From NCBI GenBank assembly GCA_027083115.1, contig JALWQN010000003.1, positions 1-9,599 of the forward strand: 9,599 nt of DNA, given 5' to 3'. Position 1 is the stretch's first letter. Each line of letters begins with the position of its first letter. The stretch comes from Desulfurococcales archaeon (GTDB lineage Archaea > Thermoproteota > Thermoprotei_A > Sulfolobales > NBVN01). The translations under genes and the position numbers were made by a program. This document shows positions 1-6,269 of the stretch, piece after piece. The notes under the pieces are model-generated. The model made no database searches. It was not told the DNA's origin and saw only the letters and a program-made list of their open reading frames with translations.

Positions 1-990
1 CATTATGAGAAACTTATCTTTAGTTGATTTTAGAAGCAAGTAATGGAGACCTGTGTACGGTGTGAAGACACCCTCAACATCCATTCCTGGAGAAACATAC
101 TTTGATGCTGGAGAGTTCTTTCTCTTCGGTGAAAGAATTATGGGTCTTTGAGGTGACTTAAGGATCTTTATGGCTTCTGGCGACAAATGAACTAATTTAC
201 TTAAGACCCCAGGATCTAAGCCCATCACAGCAAACGGTTTTGTTGGCCTGTTCTTCCTTCGCCTTAATTTGAGAACTACGTCATCATCGGAGGCAAGTGA
301 AGCAATATGATAACCACCCAATCCCTTAACTGCAACTATGTAGCCCTCGTCAATGAGCTTACCTGCCTCAATTATAGGGTCCACAACATCTAGTCTATTG
401 CCTTCATCATCAGTTAACAAGAGCTTAGGTCCGTCCTCAGAACAGCTAATTCCTTGAGCGTGATACCTTCTGATATTGTTTATGTCTCTATATTCCTTTA
501 AGCATTTCGGGCATAACCTGTATTTCTTCATGGATGTGTTTTCTCTATCGTAGGGCGACCTGTACATCATGGAGTACCTGGGCCCACACCAAGCACATGA
601 GTTGAAGGCATATCTGTATCTCCTGTTATTCGGGTCGTTTATCTCATGCAAGCAATCATCACATATAGCAAAGTCCGGAGGTATCATTGATCTCTTAATG
701 GGTTTTTTAGAGCTTGGCAGGATCCTGAAGTCCAGGAAGCGTTTAGGATTCATTGCATAAATCTCTACTGACTCAATTAATGCGGGAGGGGGGTGTTCTT
801 CCATAATTTTCTTTAAGAAAGAAGATAGCTTCTCGTAAGTCCCTTCAGCAAGAACTTCAACCTCCGCACCGCCAGCATTCCTAACGTACCCCTTTACTCC
901 AGTAGCTAAAGCGACCCTGTGGATAAAGGGACGAAAACCCACTCCCTGAACAATACCCTCAATAACTAACCTTAATGCAGGCAAGACCAA
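1..990 (-). CDS. hypF: Carbamoyltransferase HypF, N-terminal 330 residues (C-terminus beyond left edge)
   Basis: HypF transfers a carbamoyl group from carbamoyl phosphate to the C-terminal Cys of HypE, the first step in making the CN ligands of [NiFe] hydrogenase; it is cytoplasmic. Reading leftward from 990, the protein has an acylphosphatase domain (about residues 5-90, with the VQGVGFRPF motif, R20, and the catalytic Asn in VRNAGG, N38). Next is the paired zinc-finger region (C110-x2-C113, C132-x2-C135, C160-x2-C163, C183), then the start of the YrdC-like domain (KGLGGYHIAS and KPFAVM motifs). Family members are about 750-780 residues, so more than half, including the Kae1-like domain, is outside the window. 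The start is TTG at 990: an in-frame TAA lies directly upstream and GAGGGG sits at 995-1000. A second TTG at 984 is possible. The fourth Cys of the second zinc site is replaced by Asp (D186). Identification is secure; it implies a [NiFe] hydrogenase elsewhere in the genome. Confidence 0.95.
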   Translation of the reverse strand, partial: MVLPALRLVIEGIVQGVGFRPFIHRVALATGVKGYVRNAGGAEVEVLAEGTYEKLSSFLKKIMEEHPPPALIESVEIYAMNPKRFLDFRILPSSKKPIKRSMIPPDFAICDDCLHEINDPNNRRYRYAFNSCAWCGPRYSMMYRSPYDRENTSMKKYRLCPKCLKEYRDINNIRRYHAQGISCSEDGPKLLLTDDEGNRLDVVDPIIEAGKLIDEGYIVAVKGLGGYHIASLASDDDVVLKLRRRKNRPTKPFAVMGLDPGVLSKLVHLSPEAIKILKSPQRPIILSPKRKNSPASKYVSPGMDVEGVFTPYTGLHYLLLKSTKDKFLIM

Positions 991-1084
991 TTATCCCCTC
1001 AATCCTTACGTTAATTAATTCGGGCATTTATTAAGGATACCTAAGGATTATCTATTCCCTCCCGAAATAATATTAGGTGGTTCA
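991..1084. promoter_or_regulatory. Divergent promoter region between hypF and the Nudix gene
   Basis: This 94-base AT-rich gap separates two genes transcribed away from each other. An AT element near 1024-1035 reads as TTTATTAA on the plus strand and TTAATAAA on the minus strand. It could serve as a TATA box in either direction, about 40 bases before the hypF start and about 50 before the Nudix start. AGGTGG at 1075-1080 is the ribosome binding site of the Nudix gene, 4 bases before its TTG; GAGGGG (minus strand, 1000-995) serves hypF. TATA assignment is by eye only. Confidence 0.5.
1002..1048. repeat. Three TAAGGAT copies in the divergent promoter
   Basis: TAAGGAT occurs on the plus strand at 1032-1038 and 1042-1048, start to start 10 bases apart, and on the minus strand at 1008-1002. 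The first and last copies share the longer TAAGGATT. Spacing of one and about three helical turns would put them on one face of the DNA, as for a regulator binding cooperatively, and the group covers the probable TATA element. Function is inferred only; seven-base matches can be chance. Confidence 0.35.
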
Positions 1085-1639
1085 TTGAGTAGGAAATTCA
1101 GTGCTGGCATACTGCTCTACAGGTTTAGGAATGGAGAGCTACAGGTATTGCTAGCTCATCCTGGCGGTCCATACTGGGCTAGAAAAGACGAGGGTGCCTG
1201 GATGATTCCTAAAGGAGAGGTTGAGGAGGGTGAGGATCCTCTCCAGGCAGCAAAAAGAGAGTTCAAGGAAGAAATAGGGTTTAAGGTTGATGGAGACTTC
1301 ATAGACTTAGGTGAGGTTAAGCAATCAGGAGGTAAGAAAGTTCATGTTTGGGCCCTAGAGAAAGATTTTGAGGTAAAGGAGGTGAAAAGCAATACCTTTA
1401 CTATGGAGTGGCCTAAGGGTTCAGGCATAATTAAGGAATTCCCTGAAATAGATAAGGCAAGGTGGTTCAGCATAAATGAAGCATACAGAAAAATCCTGAA
1501 ATCTCAGAAGCCGTTCCTTGATAGATTGGTGAAGATCCTGAATTACGATACCTCCAAGAAAAAATATGAAGAACCCAACAAGAAAAAGAAAACACTTCTT
1601 GATTTCCTCAGGAAGGAGACATCACGAATCAATAGATGA
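1085..1639 (+). CDS. Nudix hydrolase (predicted NTP pyrophosphohydrolase, COG4119-like) with Lys-rich tail
   Basis: The 184-residue protein has a perfect Nudix box at residues 44-66 (G44, E50, R58-E59, E62-E63, G65), the Mg2+-binding catalytic helix that cleaves nucleoside diphosphates linked to another group. Flanking motifs such as SAGILLYR, HPGGPYW, a DEGAWMIPKGE segment, SNTFTMEWP, EFPEID and PFLDRL match, from memory, the COG4119 family, which is widespread in bacteria and whose substrate is not settled. The family domain ends near residue 150. The last 30 or so residues (KKK, NKKKK, then LLDFLRKE) are a basic extension. The start is TTG at 1085, supported by AGGTGG 4 bases upstream and by the motif-rich N-terminus beginning immediately. 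Its TGA overlaps an ATG at 1636, but the next gene probably starts further down. Fold and family are clear; substrate is unknown. Confidence 0.9.
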   Translation: MSRKFSAGILLYRFRNGELQVLLAHPGGPYWARKDEGAWMIPKGEVEEGEDPLQAAKREFKEEIGFKVDGDFIDLGEVKQSGGKKVHVWALEKDFEVKEVKSNTFTMEWPKGSGIIKEFPEIDKARWFSINEAYRKILKSQKPFLDRLVKILNYDTSKKKYEEPNKKKKTLLDFLRKETSRINR

Positions 1640-1665
1640 TTTTATGCAATATAGAAGCAATCAAC

Positions 1666-1673
1666 CTTTATAG
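1666..1673 (+). promoter_or_regulatory. TATA-like box of the pilin gene pair
   Basis: CTTTATAG lies in the 77-base gap after the Nudix gene. An archaeal start site about 26 bases downstream would fall near 1695-1698, just ahead of the GAGG ribosome binding site (1704-1707) and the ATG at 1717. A second AT-rich candidate, GATATAAC near 1687-1694, would instead give a leaderless transcript. The element suggests the pilin pair has its own promoter rather than depending on the Nudix gene. Confidence 0.45.
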
Positions 1674-1716
1674 CTATGTCGTGATAAGATATAACGAACG
1701 GTTGAGGAACAAGGAA

Positions 1717-2178
1717 ATGATGAAAGCCCTACACACTAGAAGGAAGGGCGTGTCTGAACTTATTTCAATAACTATCCTCATACTGATTGCTGTGAGTGTG
1801 GGTGTGGCTTTATATTATGCTGGTAAAGCAGCTATTGACGCATCCACTTACAGGTTTGAAGAGATGGCTAAGGTCGCTGAAGCATCCATGAATAAGTACC
1901 TTATTGTTGATGCTTACTACATAACCTCAAACAAAACAATAATTATCTACCTATATACGAAAGACCTAGGTAATGCAGTATTCAATGCCCTCTACGTCAA
2001 TGGTAGTAAAGTCCCAGATGATAACTTAGTGTATGGCTTTAACCAACCCATAAAAATAGGTGAAATAAACAGGCTGTCAGCTTTAGTAGACCTAAGTACT
2101 TCAGGACCTTACGACATATTGCTTACCGGACATCAAGGAGTAAGGGCTGAAGGAGTCTTCTACCTTCAGGTGGGTTAA
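1717..2178 (+). CDS. Small type IV pilin-like protein with class III signal peptide
   Basis: From ATG 1717 the protein is 153 residues. A short basic leader (MMKALHTRRKG) ends in Lys-Gly followed by VSELIS and about 20 hydrophobic residues ending near VALYY. This is the pattern cut by the archaeal prepilin peptidase (PibD/FlaK type), giving a mature protein of about 142 residues that starts at V12. The rest is a small beta-rich head with one N-glycosylation sequon near the middle (SNKT). The reading frame is open back to an ATG at 1636 that overlaps the Nudix stop. I prefer 1717 because GAGG lies 9 bases upstream, a TATA-like element precedes it, and the upstream start would put about 38 residues before the cleavage site. 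It is likely a pilus or archaellum-like filament subunit, or a minor pilin, co-transcribed with the large protein that follows one base later. The exact filament type cannot be told from sequence. Confidence 0.82.
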   Translation: MMKALHTRRKGVSELISITILILIAVSVGVALYYAGKAAIDASTYRFEEMAKVAEASMNKYLIVDAYYITSNKTIIIYLYTKDLGNAVFNALYVNGSKVPDDNLVYGFNQPIKIGEINRLSALVDLSTSGPYDILLTGHQGVRAEGVFYLQVG

Positions 2179-2179
2179 A

Positions 2180-4387
2180 ATGAACAGCCACAAAAGAGGT
2201 GTTTCCACTCTAATCGCGTCTATCTTCGTTATCTTCTTAATGGTGGCCATGGTTTCCTCGCTAATCTTAATAATGAATTACTGGAGGAAAGTCACTATTG
2301 ATTCCCTAAATAAAATAGAGTTAGCCTCACAGAAAACAATGGAATCCATAAAAATAACTCAAGGCCCCACAGCTACTAACACACAAATAAAACTAACAAT
2401 CAAAAACGATGGGAGCACATACGTCATCCTACTAAAGTACTACGTTAGGGACCTACAGACAAACCAAGTCACTTACGGAAACCTAAACACATATATACCA
2501 GTTGCAAGCAAAGCAACAATAACCATAAACGGTAGCTTCAACCCAAGCGATAACTACACAATAATCCTGATATCCAGCAGATACAAAAAATACATATTTC
2601 ACTACCCTCCACCTCCCTCAACCCAAACGATAAAAACGGCAGTACTCTCCAATGATCACTTAGTAAGAGCAGCCGATGATGGCACTATAGCATGGGCAGG
2701 AGTAGCTAAAACAAGCATAATAAACTTAACGCTAACTTCCAATGCATTATATTACAATGATTTCATAAGCAACTCAAGTCTGAATTCTCTACAAATCATC
2801 TCAGGAAACTGGTCTTGGGATCCAGCAGAGAAGGCACTCGATCAGACAAATATCTCTATTGAAAACAATTATGGAGGAGAAATGATAGCCCTAACTAACG
2901 TTTCACCATTGAGTAGTAATACAATTTATGAGTTCTTCAACACCACAATTAATAATGTGACTTTAATAAATAGTGTAAGAAGACGTTGGGTAACAATAGC
3001 ATATTATTCAGGAAGAAGTGAAGGAATAGCCTATCTAAACAATGATAATTTTAATATATCAGGTTTAGAGAGAAACATTACAATATTGTATTGGATATGG
3101 CCTTTCAGTAACTTTACGAACTCCCTAGTTATAAAGGAATATAACGGAAGCTGGAATTTATTGAACTCGTCCGACAATTTTGGCTATCAACAAAATTTAT
3201 GGATCTTAATGAAGTACGATCCAAATTCACAAAAATTATACCTATTCTTATATAATTCAAGTGGGGATTTATTAAGCAGTACAGAAGCCAACCTAGTTTT
3301 GAGTGAAAGTGTGTATTTCGGGCTTTCGACCTGGGGTGCTAATGCTTCTTTTGATAACTTAATAATCACTAAAAACGCTAATCCTTTATACATAAACGTC
3401 AGCGGATTAGAACCGAATGATAAAGTTATAATTACAGATTCTGAAGGAAATTCTTTTAGCGCCCTTGCCGGAAGTGATGGGATAGCGTCAATATATGTTT
3501 TAAATGAGCCAATTATTAGAAACGCTACAGTATCCCTTTATTACTCTAACGGATCGCTAATAGGTTCAAAGACTTACCCGGTATTATTAGGCGGTTCTCT
3601 TCTCAGTTATGAGGGGGAAATCTATGAAGAGTATCCCATACTAGCTGTTGCTTCTGGAGGCTATCCATACATTGATATATATAATCTTACCACAGATTCC
3701 GAAGGCAACCTAGGCATTATTTTCTGGAAAAGCATTTACACTCCCGGAAATTTATTTAATGGAAGTGCTTACGTTACATATGATAATTCAGTTACTGATT
3801 CATTACTTCTGATTAATGGTTCAGGTGTTTATAGCATTGATTTGCTTTCTGGCAACATTAGGAAGTTAAGCAGTAGTTGTAATGCCTCCGCTTCTGGAGT
3901 GACTGCTGAGGCAATCAAAGGTGAGTTAATAGTATTTCCAGGAGAAGGTTCTAACAAGTTATGCGTTCTGAATTTGACAGACCTAACAGCCACAGGCATT
4001 GACTCCCTTGATAATGTGATTGATACCGAGTACGGTGCATCAGCAACGGATAGTAGCTTTTTCTATGCGGTAGCTAGGAATTCTTCTTCAGGGGTATCGA
4101 AACTAATAAAGTATGAATTAGGGGGTAATGCTCCTGAAATCTATTCAAATAGTTTACCAGGTTATAGGGCTGTGGGGTTAGCTTATGGTGGCGGCTATCT
4201 GTGGTTATTGCTTGAGGGAGGTAGCCTATATAAAATAGATCCTTCCACTGGAGATATAACGCATATTAATGTTTTGGGACTTCCAGCGCCTCTAGGACCT
4301 GGAAATAGATTGGTTTACTATTCTGGGGATCTTATATTGGTTCGAGCTACAGGGTCTGATGAGGTTTGGCTACTTCCTACTTCCTAA
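2180..4387 (+). CDS. Large pilin-anchored surface protein (putative adhesin) with class III signal peptide
   Basis: A 735-residue protein. The leader MNSHKRG ends at a prepilin-peptidase site before VSTLIAS and one hydrophobic helix (about residues 8-33), the same arrangement as the upstream pilin. Then come a pilin-like beta domain (about 50-135), a proline linker (PPPPST near 143-148), a region resembling a concanavalin/LamG-type jelly roll (about 188-400, starting around NDF...SGNWSW and closing at FDNLIIT), an Ig-like segment (about 402-470), and a C-terminal beta-propeller-like region (about 475-735) with YSIDLLSGNI and YKIDPSTGDI blade motifs. I count about 25 N-x-S/T sequons, typical of heavily glycosylated archaeal surface proteins. 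The only cysteines, C567 and C595, could form a disulphide. AGGTGGG at 2168-2174, inside the end of the upstream gene, gives translational linkage. Likely a filament tip or cell-surface adhesin, possibly carbohydrate binding. Domain boundaries are estimates by eye and the ligand is unknown. Confidence 0.78.
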   Translation: MNSHKRGVSTLIASIFVIFLMVAMVSSLILIMNYWRKVTIDSLNKIELASQKTMESIKITQGPTATNTQIKLTIKNDGSTYVILLKYYVRDLQTNQVTYGNLNTYIPVASKATITINGSFNPSDNYTIILISSRYKKYIFHYPPPPSTQTIKTAVLSNDHLVRAADDGTIAWAGVAKTSIINLTLTSNALYYNDFISNSSLNSLQIISGNWSWDPAEKALDQTNISIENNYGGEMIALTNVSPLSSNTIYEFFNTTINNVTLINSVRRRWVTIAYYSGRSEGIAYLNNDNFNISGLERNITILYWIWPFSNFTNSLVIKEYNGSWNLLNSSDNFGYQQNLWILMKYDPNSQKLYLFLYNSSGDLLSSTEANLVLSESVYFGLSTWGANASFDNLIITKNANPLYINVSGLEPNDKVIITDSEGNSFSALAGSDGIASIYVLNEPIIRNATVSLYYSNGSLIGSKTYPVLLGGSLLSYEGEIYEEYPILAVASGGYPYIDIYNLTTDSEGNLGIIFWKSIYTPGNLFNGSAYVTYDNSVTDSLLLINGSGVYSIDLLSGNIRKLSSSCNASASGVTAEAIKGELIVFPGEGSNKLCVLNLTDLTATGIDSLDNVIDTEYGASATDSSFFYAVARNSSSGVSKLIKYELGGNAPEIYSNSLPGYRAVGLAYGGGYLWLLLEGGSLYKIDPSTGDITHINVLGLPAPLGPGNRLVYYSGDLILVRATGSDEVWLLPTS

Positions 4388-4397
4388 ATACAGTAGC

Positions 4398-5231
4398 TTA
4401 ATGATCTAGTATGTTCTTCCGAGAATATTTCAGCTCAGTATCTCCTTCCATAAAATAGATTTCTAGATTAACGATTTCACCATTGTTTAGAGCTTTCGCA
4501 GGCATTCCATAGTTTTCTGCTACGGTTGATGAGGCAATAGCCATAAGTCCTTTTTCGAAGTATCCATAGAGACTGTAATATTTTGCTTTGACTTCATCCT
4601 TACCTTCATAATTGTTGAAGTTTAGGACCTTAAGCTTAGGTAGTTCGCCGGCCTCCATTATTAGTATGCCTAAAGATAGTGCTGACTTAACTGCCCCATT
4701 AATTAATAGTTCCCTAAACTTTTCTTCAAGACTCCGAATACTGAATTCACTTAGGTAGATGGTTAGCGCTAAGGTGTCGGCCCTAGTTTCGGGGAAATCA
4801 CTTAATTCACTACCTAATTTCTTTATATCTATCGCGCCATTGTGAGCTACCCAAAAATCTATTCCTTCATGGTTTACTGCGTGAAAAGGATGAACATCAT
4901 TTAGTGTTTTGCCGTACCCTTTACTGGCTTTTCTCGAGTGTAGTAATGCGGTAACCCACTTAACTCTTTCTAGAGTATTCACAAGTTTGTAAAGCCCATC
5001 TAAATCTTCATACACAGGCTTTATGGATCTATAGTGGAGTACGTGAATGCCTCCGTTAAGCCATTCCCCTACTAAGGCATAGCCCCAACCATCATTATGA
5101 CTTCTTGAATTACCTCCTGTTATTTGGGTTAGGTAGGGATCGTTTTCGGAGGCTTTCATGAAGGCATTAATGAGATTTTTGGTTTGAGGGAGGTTTTCTC
5201 CCTTTGCTGAGAAGGCTAGCAACCTACACAT
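4398..5231 (-). CDS. Class II (Ntn) glutamine amidotransferase, stand-alone (COG0121-like)
   Basis: 277 residues beginning MCRLLAFSA, so Cys2 becomes the N-terminal nucleophile after Met removal. Other class II amidotransferase landmarks are HNDGWGYAL (45-53), HSRKASKG (R100 equivalent to the substrate-binding Arg), NDVHPF (111-116), the oxyanion AHNGAI (N131, G132) and TRADT (D152, which in the family binds the glutamine amino group). The family hydrolyses glutamine and passes ammonia to an acceptor, but no synthetase domain is fused here, as in YafJ/EgtC-type proteins. EgtC itself acts in ergothioneine synthesis as a gamma-glutamyl hydrolase, and no ergothioneine genes are visible, so the substrate is open. 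The start is fixed by the catalytic Cys and by AGGTGG (minus strand, 5241-5236) 4 bases upstream. It converges with the adhesin gene with only 10 bases between them. Confidence 0.9.
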   Translation of the reverse strand: MCRLLAFSAKGENLPQTKNLINAFMKASENDPYLTQITGGNSRSHNDGWGYALVGEWLNGGIHVLHYRSIKPVYEDLDGLYKLVNTLERVKWVTALLHSRKASKGYGKTLNDVHPFHAVNHEGIDFWVAHNGAIDIKKLGSELSDFPETRADTLALTIYLSEFSIRSLEEKFRELLINGAVKSALSLGILIMEAGELPKLKVLNFNNYEGKDEVKAKYYSLYGYFEKGLMAIASSTVAENYGMPAKALNNGEIVNLEIYFMEGDTELKYSRKNILDH

Positions 5232-5320
5232 CCTACCACCTAGGAAGAGTCCCCTAGTTATGCTTGCTTGTGGATTAAAAATAATTTGTCATTGATTAAA
5301 GTGTCTAAGGGGATAATGGT
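5232..5320. promoter_or_regulatory. Divergent promoter region, amidotransferase / winged-helix regulator
   Basis: An 89-base gap between divergently transcribed genes. A single AT core near 5273-5284 (ATTAAAAATA on plus, TTATTTTTAAT on minus) can serve as TATA box for both directions, about 40-50 bases from each start. AAGGGG at 5307-5312 is the ribosome binding site of the regulator, 8 bases before its TTG. A shared core would let the regulator affect the amidotransferase too, but no operator is obvious in this gap. Confidence 0.45.
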
Positions 5321-5575
5321 TTGAGGAGATGTAGGTATGACGTCATTGCTGATGTATTGAGAGCTCTAAGCATGAACTTTAGGGGGTTAAGAATAACTGA
5401 ATTGTGTAGGGTTGCTAATCTTCCAGTAGATAGGGGATTAGTGATTCTTGAGTTTCTTAAGGAGAAAGGCCTGATTTATGAGGAACTGCTGAACTCTGTA
5501 AGGATATATAAAATAAGTGATTTGGGTTACACTTATTTGAGCCTGTATGATAGCCTCACATCGCTAGTCAAGTAA
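5321..5575 (+). CDS. Winged-helix DNA-binding protein (HTH_45-like)
   Basis: An 84-residue protein. Helix 1 (about 5-18, YDVIADVLRAL), a helix-turn-helix (LRITELCRVANLPVDRGLV, about 23-41), a third helix running into EKGLIYEE, and a wing strand (VRIYKISDLGYTYLSLY) follow the order of the archaeal HTH_45 winged-helix family. Members are small transcription factors without a ligand domain. The TTG start at 5321 has AAGGGG 8 bases upstream and puts the usual short basic N-terminus (MRRCRYDVIAD) in place. It sits 78 bases before the beta-helix/ABC operon in the same direction, with a perfect palindrome in between, so it is the natural candidate to regulate that operon, itself, or both. The target is inferred from position only. 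Confidence 0.82.
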   Translation: MRRCRYDVIADVLRALSMNFRGLRITELCRVANLPVDRGLVILEFLKEKGLIYEELLNSVRIYKISDLGYTYLSLYDSLTSLVK

Positions 5576-5585
5576 GAATTTACGT

Positions 5586-5618
5586 AATAATGTACTCACA
5601 ATTTGTGAGTACATTATT
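5586..5618. repeat. Perfect 16-bp inverted repeat with 1-base spacer (probable operator)
   Basis: The left arm AATAATGTACTCACAA (5586-5601) is the exact reverse complement of the right arm (5603-5618), with one T between them. The palindrome lies between the winged-helix gene and the beta-helix gene, and its right arm runs into the probable TATA box at 5614-5621. A dimeric regulator bound here would block TBP/TFB. As RNA it would form a 16-bp hairpin, but with a one-base loop the DNA-binding reading is more natural, and archaeal termination does not usually use such hairpins. No second copy was seen in the window. Confidence 0.8.
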
Positions 5619-5621
5619 TAA
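5614..5621 (+). promoter_or_regulatory. TATA-like box of the beta-helix/ABC operon
   Basis: TTATTTAA lies 33-40 bases before the TTG start at 5654, which would place transcription start near 5645 and give a very short leader. Five of its eight bases belong to the right arm of the palindrome, which suggests repression by occlusion. Assigned by eye. Confidence 0.5.
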
Positions 5622-5653
5622 GTTCCATCCCAATTCTAATTTGGTGTAAGGGT

Positions 5654-6259
5654 TTGGATTTAGAAGAGGAGAAAGCATATATTGATGAGCTTAATGCCTC
5701 TGGCTCCTTGAAGCTTAAAGGAAATATAGATTTTGACGAGATAAGTGTTTCAGGGTCACTAACTGTAGACGGGTCAATAAAGGGTGGTGAGTTAAGGATT
5801 AATGGATCAGCAGCTATTGAGGGCTCTATTGAGGCTGAGGAATGCGAATTTAACGGCTCATGTAAGGCTAAGTCATTAATCAAATGTGATGAGTTGGAGC
5901 TCGCTGGCTCATTGTCGGCTAAGGAAGTTTTAGGCGACGAAATCGTTTTAAGCGGTTCTGTGACTGCTGAGCTAATTAAGGGAGACGAAGTCGAGATAGG
6001 TAAGAACTCGAGGATTAGGGCTAAAGTAATTGGGGATGAGATAATCATTGGGAAAAAAGCTGAGGTTAATGGGGAAGTTATAGGTAAGGATGTTGAGGTA
6101 GGTAAGCAGGCGGAGGTTAGAAGCGTTGAGGGTATTGATGTAGTTATTAAGTCAAGGGCCGAGGTACATGAGGTTAAGTACGTTAATTCCTTGGATATGG
6201 CTGATGACGCAGATGTGGATAACGTGATAAAGATCGATCACCTAAGTATCGAGGATTAG
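5654..6259 (+). CDS. Bactofilin-like beta-helix protein (polymer-forming cytoskeletal type)
   Basis: A 201-residue acidic protein made almost wholly of short repeats. After ten residues it divides into eleven consecutive units of 16-17 residues (11-27, 28-44, 45-61, 62-78, 79-95, 96-111, 112-128, 129-145, 146-161, 162-177, 178-194). Most start with an acidic residue and continue in alternating hydrophobic pattern, for example DEISVSGSLTVDGSIKG. The first six units carry a GS turn and the next three an IGK/VGK turn. This periodicity is that of bactofilins and related beta-helix proteins, which polymerise into filaments without nucleotide. There is no signal peptide or membrane segment, so it should be cytoplasmic. 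Three Cys (C64, C70, C78) cluster in unit four. The TTG start at 5654 has GGTG 7 bases upstream. It is 10 bases ahead of an ABC ATPase gene and probably leads that operon. Fold is well supported; a cytoskeletal or scaffold role is inference. Confidence 0.8.
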   Translation: MDLEEEKAYIDELNASGSLKLKGNIDFDEISVSGSLTVDGSIKGGELRINGSAAIEGSIEAEECEFNGSCKAKSLIKCDELELAGSLSAKEVLGDEIVLSGSVTAELIKGDEVEIGKNSRIRAKVIGDEIIIGKKAEVNGEVIGKDVEVGKQAEVRSVEGIDVVIKSRAEVHEVKYVNSLDMADDADVDNVIKIDHLSIED

Positions 6260-6269
6260 AGGTTATCTA

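Noticed and set aside
569..760. Plus-strand open frame of 63 codons
   Set aside because: It lies within the zinc-finger and acylphosphatase coding part of hypF on the other strand and resembles no protein.
1636..1716. Extension of the pilin gene to the ATG overlapping the Nudix stop codon
   Set aside because: It would add 27 residues before the class III leader, while 1717 has a spaced GAGG and a TATA-like element upstream. The ATGA overlap is kept only as a less likely alternative.
1716..1758. C/D box small RNA candidate (ATGATGA then CTGA)
   Set aside because: No internal D'/C' pair, and both boxes lie in the pilin coding start.
3187..3393. Minus-strand open frame within the adhesin gene
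   Set aside because: Antisense shadow in an AT-rich coding stretch; no start signal or recognisable motif.
5586..5618. Palindrome as an intrinsic terminator of the winged-helix gene
   Set aside because: A one-base loop and no following T-run, and archaeal termination relies on T-rich tracts rather than hairpins; overlap with a TATA box favours an operator.
5614..6048. Long open frame on the minus strand opposite the beta-helix gene, rich in Ser and Pro
   Set aside because: It mirrors the repetitive codons of the plus-strand gene, has no ribosome binding site or domain pattern, and the plus-strand protein has clear repeat structure.
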